A DNA stretch of 64,000 nt, taken from positions 1 through 64,000 of the forward strand of contig BLAL01000047.1 in the NCBI GenBank assembly GCA_015698045.1. Direction: 5' to 3'. Positions 36,353 to 48,864 of the stretch are shown here, in pieces. The translations under genes and the position numbers were made by a program. Every line of letters begins with the position of its first letter. Within the stretch, counting starts at the first letter, position 1. The DNA is from Rhizophagus clarus. Its lineage: Eukaryota; Glomeromycota; Glomeromycetes; Glomerales; Glomeraceae. The notes below the pieces were generated by a model. That model ran no database searches. It saw only the letters and a program-made list of their open reading frames with translations, and was not told the DNA's origin.

Positions 36353-36761
36353 ATTGCGGAGTAATGTGATAATCACATGATTTAATAAAAATGTGTTACA
36401 AAAGGTGCTACAGATGCTAGCAGAGGGTAGTTTGATTCAAAAGAGGAAGATTAAAAGGAAGAAAATTGCATGGATTAACATGTGGAATTCCATTCATTTC
36501 TGCATAACTTACATGGACACGCATAATTTACTAATCATGTGGACCTATGTTATATCTTTTGGTATTTGGAAAATATTAATCTTATACATAAAAAAAAAAG
36601 TTCATAATGTACGCTTTAGTCACAGTAGTAAATCATACTAAATTTAGATTTATTGTTACGGAGTTAACGTTAAAAAGGTGTTTTTTTTTTCATTTACGCA
36701 CTGTATTCCATTTTTCAAAGTTAATATAAAGAATTTTTCTTTTTAAACCTTTTATTATATT

Positions 36762-38851
36762 ATGTCTGCTATTCGAAGAGATTTAATTCATGCAGTAATT
36801 AATAGTGCAATCATATCAATTAATGGTTATCATGACTTTCACGGACATCATTATTTAATTGAACGAAAAATTCTTACCGATAATATTTTAAAAAATGATG
36901 AAAAAACTGAAGCAATAAGATTACGCAATAAAAGTTATGATCGGGAAAAAATTCTTTATGGTGAAGGAAAAAGAAGAATTTGTGAAAATTGTAACAAAAC
37001 ATGTTTAGCAACATCATTTTGTGAGTATTGTATTCAAAATCATTTACAAAGAAATTTTTCAAATTGGACATCTGGTAATATTGATATTGATAATTTAATC
37101 AAAAAATGTCAAAATGAGTCAAATATGCCAGATATGGTAATTGAATGGATACCATATAATAAATTAGAAAATATTAAATATTTAACAATAGGAGGATTTT
37201 CTGAAATTTATACAGCTGATTGGACTGAAGGGGGATATAATGAATGGGACCCTAAAAGGAGTCAATTATTAAGATTCGGAAAACAAAAAGTAATACTTAA
37301 AAGATTAGAAAATATAGAACGCGCAAATCAAAGTTGGTTTGAAGAGGTTATAATTTTTAAATACTAATTTCCTTATAATGTATTAGAATACAAATTAATA
37401 ATATTCTAAAAAATACCTTTTTTTTTTTACAGGCTAAATCACATTTAACCTTAAGTAATAAGTGTTCGGAAATTATTCCTTGCTATGGATTAACACAGAA
37501 TCCAAATGGAAGCTATATGCTTGTAATGGACAAGGCAGACTTAAATTTAAGAGAATATTTACAGCAAAATAACAATAAACTTACATGGAATGGTGGAATT
37601 AAAATTATTTATTTAATAATTGACGCACTTTATTATATCCATAAAGCGAAATTAATTCACAAAGACTTACATTCTGGAAATATATTATATTCACAATTTA
37701 ATGATTCTTGGGTTATTAGTGATCTTGGATTTTGTGGACCTGCAGATAAATCATTAACAAGCATTTACGGGAATCTTCCTTATGTGGCACCTGAAGTTAT
37801 TAACAGAAAAGAATATACTTATAAATCCGATATTTATAGCATCGCAATGCTTATGTGGGAAATTTCATCTGGACGACCACCATTTAATAATCATGAACAT
37901 GATTATTATCTTGCAACAAATATAATCAATGGTATGAGACCAAAAATTACATCGGAAATTCCTTTAAAGTATAAAAATTTAATGGTGCAATGCTGGGATG
38001 CTAATCCATTAAAAAGACCTGATATTGATACATTACGAGAGAAAATAACAGAAATCACTTTATATTATCACAATAATCCAAATGAATTACCTCAACTAAA
38101 AACAAAGTTAGATAAAGAAACAAACCATGCAAATACAAGTGGTAAATTATTTACAAGTACAATTCATAAATTTGAAAATTTACCCGAACCAAAGAATGCA
38201 ACAGAAGGTATAATTTAAAATTTATTAACCGTTTAATGAAGTAACGTTATTAATATTATATTATCTTTTTAAAAAACAGAACAACAAGAAGGTAATATAA
38301 ATTTAATTTTTTTTAGTTTTATTAATATTTAATATTTAATTAATAGAAATTCATTTTCAATAGCATTTCATAGCAAGTTATATGACTTTAATATTCCTGA
38401 CAATAGTAAGTATTAAGATTGTATTAAATTTACGTAATAAAATATTAAAAAATTGGATTGTTTCTTACTAGTCGATGATCTTGGCCAATCAAGTAATCAT
38501 AATAATGAGGTAATTTATGTTTAATTTATATTAAATATTTAACTATTTTAGTTAATAGTAAAATATTTTTCCAAATTTAAAGAATTGCGAGTAGATACAA
38601 AAAGTGGTAAGTAAAATATTCACGCATCATTCTAAATATAATTTTATTTGACAATAGTTAATATTCAAATAACTACAATAGATAAACAATACAACAGCCA
38701 CAAACCGTTCCTATTAATGTTAGGTAATTATTTATTTATTAGAAAGTTCTTATATAATAATGAATTTTGTATTATCTGTTATTATTATTTTATAGTTGAA
38801 GAAGAATTATATAATAATCCAAATCTTTATTCAGATGAACAAGAGGACTAA
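36762..38851 (+). CDS. TKL-like protein kinase with N-terminal Cys cluster
   Basis: Exon 1 is 36762-37346 (585 nt), exon 2 37433-38207, exon 3 a 12-nt microexon 38280-38291, exon 4 38364-38405, exon 5 38472-38509, then short exons that could not be resolved, and the last exon ends LYSDEQED with TAA at 38851. Cys residues 74, 77, 81, 87 and 90 (CENCNKTC, FCEYC) form a probable zinc-binding cluster. These are followed by VIEWIPYNKL, glycine loop TIGGFSEIY, KVILKRL with the ATP-binding Lys, HKDLHSGN (Asp 273), SDLGFCG (Asp 292) and APEV. The active residues are present, so it is probably an active cytosolic signalling kinase. It is tail to tail with the kinase at 39670-41741. Confidence 0.9.
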
Positions 38852-38950
38852 TGGTTTCAAAATTACAAACTGTGTTTGTAATTTTTATTTACTGATTTAT
38901 TTTTTTTTTTTTTTTCTTATTTGAAATTGAATTATTTAAACACTAAGAAA

Positions 38951-38971
38951 TTTCTTAGTTTGTAATTTAAA
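38951..38971 (+). other. Kinase-downstream motif, second copy
   Basis: Identical to 16289-16309; it begins 100 nt after the stop codon at 38851. The bases just before it (CTAAGAAA) form a hairpin with its TTTCTTAG start. Confidence 0.5.
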
Positions 38972-39669
38972 TAATTTAAATAAAAGTATTTATATATAAA
39001 TGTTATAAATAAATTTGCACAGTTATAAAATATGTTGTGTAATAAATTTTTAATAAAATGCAACATATTTTAATAGAAATGTGAAGTCAGTTCGTTTCAA
39101 TGACTAATGACCCGGGTGCCAGGTCATTTGAGATTAGCACTATAATTCTGGCCAGCATTATGATTCAAGTTGAAATCATGTGATAAGATAACAACCAATC
39201 AAAATCAAATGTCTGAGATGACCAAAAAAAACAAAAAATCATTAAAATCAGGGGGGGTTAACAAACAAAATTAACTCATCCACTGCACGTGTGATACAAG
39301 TTACGAATTAGTGGACATTTGGAGGAGAGAATCACAAATGACTGAGATGATTGTAAGGAACCGAAATAGTTTCTTAATTTATTAAAAGTTCATAACAATA
39401 ATTAAAATTTGGCATAGCTGGAATTAACATATTGCCGGTTATAATTATAAGTTTTATAATTTATTTCACAATTAATAAAAATGTATTTATTACAAGTATC
39501 ACAAAACAAATATTCACATTTACAAAAATAAGCTTATGTAATAGTCGAATATATATATATAGTAAGTAATTATTTTACTGGTCTAAGCGTATTAATTATA
39601 AATATAAAATAAATTACACTAAAAAAGAATAAAAAAATCAGAAACATGATTTCTTAAGATAAAAGATAT

Positions 39670-41741
39670 TTAAAATACTTTACTATTTAAATAAAAATCT
39701 CTAACGTCAAGAATTTCCGATTCTTCTTGGATTTTCAAATGAAGTTTCGGATTATTATCTATTTCATATTTACCTAAAAAAGAAATATTAAGAAAAAGAA
39801 AACAAAATTGAAGTTATTGGTATAAAAATTAAATAAATTATTACTTTAACATACCATTAATATAATACATTTGATGTTGCATCGTTTCTTTATTGTTATC
39901 AACATCATTTTGAGAAGGTCGTCTTTTAAACATTTTTGACAATTTATCAACTAAAAAAATTAAGATATAAAGTTAATACGTATTTACCATTTATTAATTG
40001 TTTAGTATATTGTATAAATAAGAAAATTTACCCTTAAAAATACCTCCTTTTTTCTTGGGCGAATTCTTCTGAGAATATTTACTGTCAAATGCTATAAAGA
40101 TTAAAAGTATTATAAATTATACCTCTTAAAAAACGGTAAATAACAAATTTAAAAGATAAGTAGTTTGTATAATTATACCTTTTTGTTCCGCTATTATTAT
40201 TATTATTATTATTTAGAAAAAGATATTATTAGTAAATATTTTGATAATTAATATTGAATAAATAAAAGTATATAACAAGCATTACCATCCGTTGCATTTC
40301 TTGGATCAGGAAACTTTTCAAATTGATAAAGTTTGCTCCTGTAACTTATTTCAAAATCACTTGTTCTATTTGTTTCTAAATTATTAATTGCTTCCGATCT
40401 GTTTAATGTATTTTGATATAATCTATTAATGTCTCTTATCTTTTCTACAAGTATATTAATATCAGGTCTTTTTGATGGATCAGCATCCCAACATTGTTTC
40501 ATTAAATTTTTATATTCTAAGGGAATTGCCGGTACCATACGCGGCCTTATACCATTATTTATATACGTTGCAAGTGTATAATCATGTTCATGATCTATAA
40601 ATGGTGTTTGTCCTGATGAAATTTCCCACATAAGTATTGCAATACTATAAATATCAGATTTAAAAGTATATTTTTTTCCAGCAATAACTTCGGGAGCTAT
40701 ATAAGGAAGATTTCCATATATACTTGTTGATGGCTTATTTGCAGAATCACAAAATCCAAGGTCACCAATACCAAATCTTTGATTGGCTTTTTTAATAAAT
40801 ATATTTCCAGAATGTAAATTTCTATGAACTTTATTCTCATCATGAATAGATTTAAGCGCAATGATTATATCAAAAGCGATCTGAATTCTTTCTTTCCACG
40901 TAAGTTGATTATTATTTTTTTGTAAATATTCTCTTAAATTTTCATCCATTATATTCATTACTATCATATAGTTTCCATTAAATGGATTTTGCGTTATACC
41001 ATAACATGGGATAATATCCGGACTTTGATTAATGGTTAAATGTGATTTAATCTACATAATGAAAAATTGTTTGTTAATACACGTGTCGATCGCGTCATCG
41101 TTCTGCTGATGAACGAAACGATTACGTCACAATTTCATGTGATCGGCGAAACGAACCTCTTCAAACCATCTATCATTTTCACCATCTTTTAATCCTTTAA
41201 GTATTACATCTTGTTTTCCAAATCTTTTTAATCGTTGCGATTTAGAACTCCATTCATTATAACTTCCAGTGATCCAAACAGCTTTATAAATATCAGAATA
41301 ACCACCTTTTGGTAAATATGTAATATCTTGTAAATTATTAAATGGAATCCATTCAATTATCTTTTCTGGTTCAAGTGATTCCATTTGACATCTTCGTATC
41401 AAATTATCAATATCATCATTTCCTGATGTCCAATTTGAAAATCTTGATTTTAAATAATTTCGAAGACAATATTCACAATATAATACAGCCAAACATTCAT
41501 GATTACAAATTTCACAAATTCTTGTATTTCCATCATTATTCATAATTTTATTTCGGTTATAAAGTATATTTATTATTTTTATTGCTTCAGTTTTTTCATC
41601 CCTTGAAAGGTATATATCGGAAAGGACCGTTCGTCGTATAAATTTAAATTGTTTAATTAAATCATTTTGAATATTATAATCTATTAATGATATTGCTTTA
41701 TTAATTGCTGCATTAACAATTTCTTTTCTAATAAGAGCCAT
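39670..41741 (-). CDS. TKL-like kinase with HRN catalytic loop (probable pseudokinase)
   Basis: Six exons join in one frame: 41157-41741 (585 nt), 40286-41051, 40179-40190 (12-nt microexon), 40044-40091, 39855-39950 and 39670-39773, ending VRDFYLNSKVF and TAA. The N-terminus carries the Cys cluster CEICNHECLA, YCEYC. IEWIPFNNL, GGYSDIYKAVW and the VILK Lys follow. The catalytic loop reads KVHRNLHSGN: the general-base Asp is Asn (AAT for GAT), while GDLGF and APEV are kept. Catalysis is expected to be strongly reduced, leaving a scaffold or ATP-sensing role. Relatives here keep Asp, so the change is specific to this copy. Confidence 0.9.
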
Positions 41742-41759
41742 GGTATAAAATTTTTTTTT

Positions 41760-44290
41760 TTTTATTTAAAAAAAAAAAGAATATTTTGATCTATTGAAAA
41801 TGTTAATTTTGAAGCTGAGATAAATGGGAATTTTATTCGGAACGAAGTTAACCCGAAGTTGTCGTGTAACCAAACTCAAATTCTCAGAAATTCGGCGACA
41901 AATATGTTATGTATTACTAAAAAAATTAATTTAGTTTTTTTTTCCGGCTATTTTATAAATAATAAAGTATGAAAAATTGGAGAAATAAAGAGAAAAAAGA
42001 AAAAAAAATAAAAGAAAATTATAAATTTTAAAGCATAGAAAAAACTGTTAATGTATTTATAATGTTTTTATTTTGTTTTAATTTTAGAAAAAAAAATATT
42101 TTTTTTTTTTAATATTAAGTAATAATAAATAATAATTATATTTATTGGTTCATAACAGGGGGAAAAAAAAAAAACGAATTAAATTAAATTATTACTCAGG
42201 TCATATATAAATTTGAATTTTTATTTTAATTTTCTTTTTTTATTAAAATTTTTATTATTATCATTGTCTTTTTAAAAGTTTAGATTATATGTTATTTGTT
42301 TGTTGATGATTACAATCGTATTAGGTTATTAAGCCGAACCAATCCATTTGACTTTGAAGATCAAAAGGGGTAAAACCAAGTATTGGATTGGTACGAACTA
42401 TAATTTTATGCTACACTCTATATGGTTCTTAATAAATTTTATCTATTTCAATCTATTAATCTTTTAGATTTTTCCTGGAAAATGTTCTTCCTGTCGATTA
42501 CTAACGATAATTTTTCTTAAAAAAAAAAAAAAAAAAAAAAATTTTTTTAATTATTGAACTTAATTTTTGACACAATATACTTTTTAAAGCATGTGTGACG
42601 AAAAGAACAAAATAAATTTATGATAACGTAATCAGTTATTACATAATTTCGGATTTCATCTGGTAATCATTCAACCAATAATTAAAGTTCAATATGAAAA
42701 TCTCAATTTATTTACCTAACAGACTATTAGCAAGAAAAAATATATATATTTATTTGTCTATTCGTATGGAAAAATTGTAAAAAAACGTTTTTTTAATTTT
42801 AAATAAAAAATTTGAAATTTCACTTCTAATATTTATTTTTTAAAGAAGAACTTATAGCAATTAAGTATAAACTATGGATAGACAAAACATTCACCACATG
42901 TATAGTTTTTTGATATCTTCCGCCATGCTGTCCACGAATATTTATCATGCACAGGATATCAACTGATAAACATCAAGCATAAAACATTGTATATTCGGTT
43001 TTCGGTGTGAGGCTGAACCGGATATATCCGTCATTGGATGAGATTGGATGAGATTATATCGGTTTATTCCCCTATTCAATGACTAATTAGAATTTCTATC
43101 GTAAAAGATCTTAATATGACGAATTTTGATAGGACGAATCAAATTAAATTGTCATGTTAAACCTATAAATAAAAATAAAAATAAAAATAATTGTTGGTTG
43201 AACTCTAATTTAATTGACGTACAGGTGTACAAAATTTTTGTCTTGACGATTAAATCATGTGATATTCCCGTGATTTCTGTTTGGGATCATTTGGTAATTA
43301 GAAAACTCATTATTCTTGTATTCCAGAAATTTGCATTTAAGAAGTCAATATTTATATTATATTTTAAGAATTATGTTTTTGTTTCCTTTGACATACATTG
43401 CTATTTTTTAAATCCTAACGGTTAATAAATAAACAATATCCAAAGACTTTATTGATAATTCTGCCTAACGTATTAACAGACGGAAATTAAATTTTTGTGT
43501 GATCATGTGACCTAGACCGATTTTTTAGTTCAAATGTGTACTTAACTGGCTTGGACATTTAGCTTCAATTGTTTCACTATTGTTTCCTTAAAGAGATATA
43601 TGAAGTATATGTGAGCAATTATATCAACTAAATATCCATCTAATTTACCGTGAAGTTTGAAGAAACATTTGTGTTTATTGATGAATAATGATTCAATGTC
43701 TTATAAAATAAAATATAATAAGAAAAAAAAAAAAAATATTAATAAATTTTCAAAAGTTGATAATTTTTAATTTAGGATCGTTGTTATCGTTCAGATCTTA
43801 CGTGCGATAGGAAAGAATCCTGATAACGGTTACCCGTTCATACGCATTGCTTCGTTGCGATCATCACGCTTCATTGTAGAAAGAAAAATTATTTTCGCTC
43901 ACCAAGATTCTACCATAAGCTTCATTTATTAATAATTGCGCCACGTTCACGAGTCTAATCAAGTAATTCACTACGGACGTATAATGGTTTTCCATTTCCT
44001 AATCAGCTTTTAGGTAATGTTATTTTTTCCCTTTTATTATAAAATTTAAAATCAATTATACAAAATTCAATATCATAATATTAATAAAATCACATGTAGT
44101 ATTTACATATAAAATAAAAATTCTTTTGTAAAAGGATATCTAAATATAACCGTTCGCAATATGAATATAAACCCGATTGAAAATAAAATTTCAAAAAAAA
44201 GATTTATTATCAACGTCATCTATTATCTATTCACCATCACGAACAAACATCATCCCCAAACAATAACAGTAAATCATCTCGAAAAATAAA
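41760..44290. other. AT-rich intergenic region
   Basis: There are homopolymer A/T runs (for example about 42521-42547). A plus-strand frame at 43126-43425 has no motif and unconvincing composition. No gene is supported. Confidence 0.4.
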
Positions 44291-44298
44291 ATAAAAAA

Positions 44299-45493
44299 TT
44301 AATTACGAAAAAAATTATCATCATAATCATCATATTTCACCTCAAATTTCACATCCACTTGCTTATTTCCTTTCGCGTATTCCCATAGATCAGTACACAT
44401 AACTTTTCTAAATTTAACAGTGGCTTCTTGATATTTCGCGATCTTCATGATTATGTCTCTCTCAATATTCTCTGCCATTAGTCTCGCAAACATACAAACA
44501 AATACTCCACAGGAACTTCCATCTACCTGTGGAGGGCTTCCATTTCGAAACATAATATCCAACGCAAAATCAACTTGACCGTTCGCATTTACCTCACCGA
44601 TTATTTTAGATCTACTGTTATTCGAATCAAATTCCTCCCTCTTTACTTTATATTTCACAAATCCATCTTCCTCGCATAATCTAATTTTATGGCGATATTC
44701 GTCATTCAACCACCTAATGAGATTGTCTCCAATAATGACGGCATCTGCGGTTGTTATCATCCCTAATGAATCCATGATAGCAATTCTAAACTGCCTTTTC
44801 ATAAATATTGCGGCTAAGATCCAATGTGACTCGTTTATGTTAATCGGTACAAAGATAATATCTTTTTGAAAAATTTCTATCCGTTTTGTCCAATGTTCGA
44901 TAGAAGAATATTTGTATCCGCCAATTTCTGTTAACCTTGTATAAAAAAATGATGTAAGAGAGAATATATTATGAAATTTCGTATTCAAATAAGAGAGGTA
45001 TGCATTTATATGATCAGAAGAAAGCCAAATATGTTTATCACATAAATCGTATAATTTTTCTGCCGTTATAGATTCAGAATTAATATAAATAGTACTATTA
45101 TCATTATCTTTATTTCTACGCAACCATTCCATCACTTCCATTCGGATATCTTTATCGTACTTAAAAATTGTAGAAACCTCAGGGTATTTTTCTTTTAAGC
45201 TGCTTCGTTGGTATATTGACTTTCTGATATTATAAGAGCCATCGATTTTGTTTAAGTTACGATACTTTAACGGTGGCGTACTTATCCTTGGACTTGTATT
45301 AATTTTAAAATTATTTGTAAATAAATACCTTTTTATTAAGAGACAAAAAAGGATTTACGAGTATTATTAATTACCTTTCGTATTCATTGTATTCATTCGA
45401 AAACTTAAATCTTTTTCTACTTGGTATCGTATCATCGGTGGCCAGTTCATCACTAGCCATTATTACCTCTGTAATATCGTATAAGTCCGACAT
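44299..45493 (-). CDS. Ulp1/SENP-type cysteine protease (C48 family)
   Basis: Exon 45375-45493 starts with ATG (MSDLYDITEV), contains an NLS-like SRKRFKF and ends in phase 2. After an 82-nt intron, exon 44299-45292 continues SPRISTPPLKYRNL and runs to TAA. The catalytic elements of Ulp1-like peptidases appear in order: WLSSDHINAYLSYL, VPININESHWILAAI (His), RIAIMDSLG (Asp), then a longer insert and QVDGSSCGVFVCMFA (Gln...Cys). The insert between Asp and Cys is longer than in classic SUMO proteases. It probably acts on SUMO or related modifiers, in the nucleus if the NLS is real. Such domains are also carried by some MULE transposons, but no transposase adjoins it. The frame is intact. Confidence 0.88.
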
Positions 45494-45499
45494 TTTCTT

Positions 45500-48000
45500 C
45501 TTAAATTTTTTATGTTCACTTAAATATTATAATTGGAGCAACGATAGAATTATGATTAAACTTCTGAGAAACTAACGAAAAGCGTAAGAAACTGACGAAA
45601 AAGCGTAGGAAAGAGAGAGAGAATTTTTTTTTTTTACCGAAATTACGCGTTTAAAAGTTTATCAAATACCAAATCTGAAATAGTCATCAATTTATGTTAC
45701 CATAAGTGGTAAGAAAACATGTAAGTTGACGCAACATTGTTTAATTGATTAAATTATCTAACCCAAAATCTATAGATGTTGTACAATAGTAAAAAATACC
45801 CCTTATACTCTTACTAAGATATGTAATATGTACTTGTACTACTACATTGCTATAAAATATACTAATGACACGATTTAAATACAAGTATTATCTTGTTCAT
45901 CACCGTAAATTCCGTTATATTTCTTATATCGGTGATCCACCTTTGCATTTATTATCCCTGTCACAGAATACGAATATTTTTGTATAAGCAATATGATAGT
46001 TTTTTTTTAACTATTTAAACGTATAGTAAGAAGCAATAAATGACGATCAACAAAAAAATTAGATCATGCATTAGAAATCAGAAGACGACGACTTTGAAAT
46101 ATTTTATACCACATGATATAATATTTTCTAACAAATAACAATTTCATCCTTGATGGTGATATCCAAAGACAGAACATGAATATGGAGACAAAGTCATACC
46201 TAATTAATTATATCAATTTTTTTTAAACAAAGGTACGTTATTTTCTAAAATATTCATGATCTTAGAAAAAGTCAAAATTTTTGTTGAAATATTTGAATAC
46301 TTTCCTAATCATCATGCACCAAGAATAGATAATATTAAGTAATTTTAAAGCTACAGTATGTTGATTAATAATATGTCACGATATAAGGCTTCGTCTTTGA
46401 TATTTATTTAAGTAACATGAAAAGACTTCTTGAAATCTTTTTAAAAGATTATTTGTGAAAGTTTATACGAACTTAGAAAAACAAAATAATTCACAATTTC
46501 CTAGATCAACAAAATCTGTGGATAATATAAAGAAAACAATTTAGCAAGTAGATATTAGGAATAAGAACGAATCAGCTGATTTGCGCAAATGGATTTCAAT
46601 CAAATGTCCATATGAAAAAAATAACAAACTGTAACTTAAAAAGTACATCATGTAAATTAGGTAGGTTGTGAGTAAATAAATCAATGGCTTCATAATAATT
46701 AATGTGTAGTTATACTAGAAGATTATTAATTGAGCAATATACGTGCATCATCATGCATCATGAAGAGCAGCTCCTGAGACTAAATTCGCCCATTTCGTAT
46801 TTGTTTCTATTTCTTTTTAATTGTTGGTTAAATATCTTCTTTTTTTAACATAACTCTAGCGTAGATTCAAATTTACCGGCAGCGGGATTATCTTAAAAAA
46901 AAAGGCATTTGGTTGCAAATATAGATACTTTATATTTCAGTCTAATTACTGTTCGGTTAGAGAACTTGTTGCTTTCTATATGGAGGGAAAATCCCAGTAC
47001 AAGCAAGTATAATATCCAAGTAATTGCTTCGATCTTATACGATGCATCAATAACGAAAATAAATCTGCACGTTTTGTACAATCAATTTGGCAAACAAATC
47101 ATGATGTTATGCGATTACTTCTTTCTTTTATAATAGCGGAATACAATAGTCAAAAATGAAAATCAAATCATTTAGACCGATTAGTTATATGAGATGTTGT
47201 ATAAATTAGTGTTTGTTTCATAACGGACAATCTAATTATATTGTTTGTACGTTTATAGAAATATTTGGCCATTATTGTATGACAAATGTTGTATTGATTA
47301 CAAAGAGTCATAAACGTATTAAAATTTTTAATGAATACCAACGAAATGTCAATTTTACAAGCTGCATCAATTTATAGTTCACTAACCAAAATTAAATGAT
47401 GATTATAATCACATAACAATTGTAAAAAGTTTTTTTGCACAATCAATTAATCAAATTTATCAAACTTTTAAAAAGAACTGATGAACAATATCATATAAAC
47501 TATAATTAAGTGTTACGTTAATAGTATAGCTGTAACAGTGCTGTAACTCCTTGTAGGAATTCTGGGAATTTTAGGGAAACCTTTACCTTCCTGAAGCTTT
47601 TGAAATCTTTCGAAGTCTTGTAAAAAAAAATTGCAACTTCAGTTCTTATACCTTTGTCAAGATCATGAAATATTACTCTTAATAATACAGATTATTAGCT
47701 CAGGCTAAAAATCAAACGATCCGACCGACATCTAAAATAATCGTGTAATTTATCCTTTTATAGATAATGCCAGCCAGAATTTATTGTATTTAAATATTGG
47801 CCGGCGTCATGATTCTGGCTTTAAAAAATGCAATTTTTTTACTGCATTTTACTTGAACTCCGTGTCCTATCCGGATAATTTATCCGGATAATTGATATAT
47901 TTAAATTAATGTTTCGCTAAATAAATTCATTAAAGTACGTTAACTTTTAAATGTTTTACTCATATCAAGTTTTCGTTATAAAATACTCATACTTTCAAGT
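45500..48000. other. AT-rich intergenic region
   Basis: A short open stretch EKVKIFVEIFEYFPNHHAP (about 46265-46330, +) could be a gene relic but is too short to call. The overlapping frames at 46893-47133 have no recognisable motif. An imperfect inverted pair GCCAG...GATTCTGGC lies at 47768-47820. Confidence 0.35.
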
Positions 48001-48016
48001 TTTATTAATAAATTTT

Positions 48017-48734
48017 TAGGGTGGGTAAACCCGTTAAAGTCCGGTTAAAGTCCTGAGACTTACAGGTCCTGGCATATGGACGGACCGGACCTAGTCCTAT
48101 GGATCAAGTTAAGACTGAGTTAGAACTAAGTCCGGTCCATAATTTAGAATGTACGACTAAATTATACTCGTGTCAAATTTTTATTTCAAGTGATTTATGA
48201 AGTGCTGAAAGTGCCGCCATTATTGTAGTATTCTATTTAAAATAGCAAAAATAATGAAGTAATTAGAAATCGGATATATATTTATACACATATAATAAAC
48301 AAATATATCTTAAAGTAAAATGCACATACTATATCATATATATTTTTTTTATTTATTTATATAAATGTGACCGTAGAAAAATCACATCGCACACCTACTG
48401 TGAAGTGTGAATACAAATTATCTAATAACCTGCACACCGTATGCTTCTATCAATCGCAAATCGTCCCTAAATAATTTTACTAATATGACTAATTATTGAA
48501 GAAAAATTGATATAAACCTATAACCCACATGTTAATATTTTTAAATGTAATTATAATTAATAATAATATTAAAGGTACTAATTGTCTAATTTAATTACAG
48601 GAAAATAATAATTATTAGAAGGACTGATTTGGGACCGTCCCAATTAGGTCCTGAAAATCAGGACCCAGTCCTGCTAAGACTGAGTCCAAAGACTCAGTCC
48701 TAAAAGTCCGGGACTTGAACTTTCCCCCACCCTA
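48017..48734. mobile_element. hAT-like non-autonomous element with perfect 8-bp duplication (718 bp)
   Basis: It starts TAGGGTGGGTAAAC and ends CCCCCACCCTA, flanked on both sides by TAAATTTT (48009-48016 and 48735-48742). Sub-terminal repeats of AGTCC/GGACT and CCGGTCC words are frequent. It has no transposase frame. The TIR type and 8-bp duplication fit the hAT superfamily. It is a different family from the 35.4-kb and 54-kb copies. Confidence 0.85.
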
Positions 48735-48864
48735 TAAATTTTTATTAAAATAACAATCGTACTGTACAGAGATTTAATCATCATATTACCAAATATGATG
48801 ATCAAATAACAAAGAAAACTATTATATTAATATTACAATATAGAGAGAGCACCCGGCTTTCGTA

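Noticed and set aside
43126-43425. 99-residue plus-strand frame
   Set aside because: No motif, no splice context and a composition expected from random AT-rich sequence.
46893-47133. Overlapping frames on both strands
   Set aside because: Neither has recognisable motifs; at least one must be spurious and nothing favours either.
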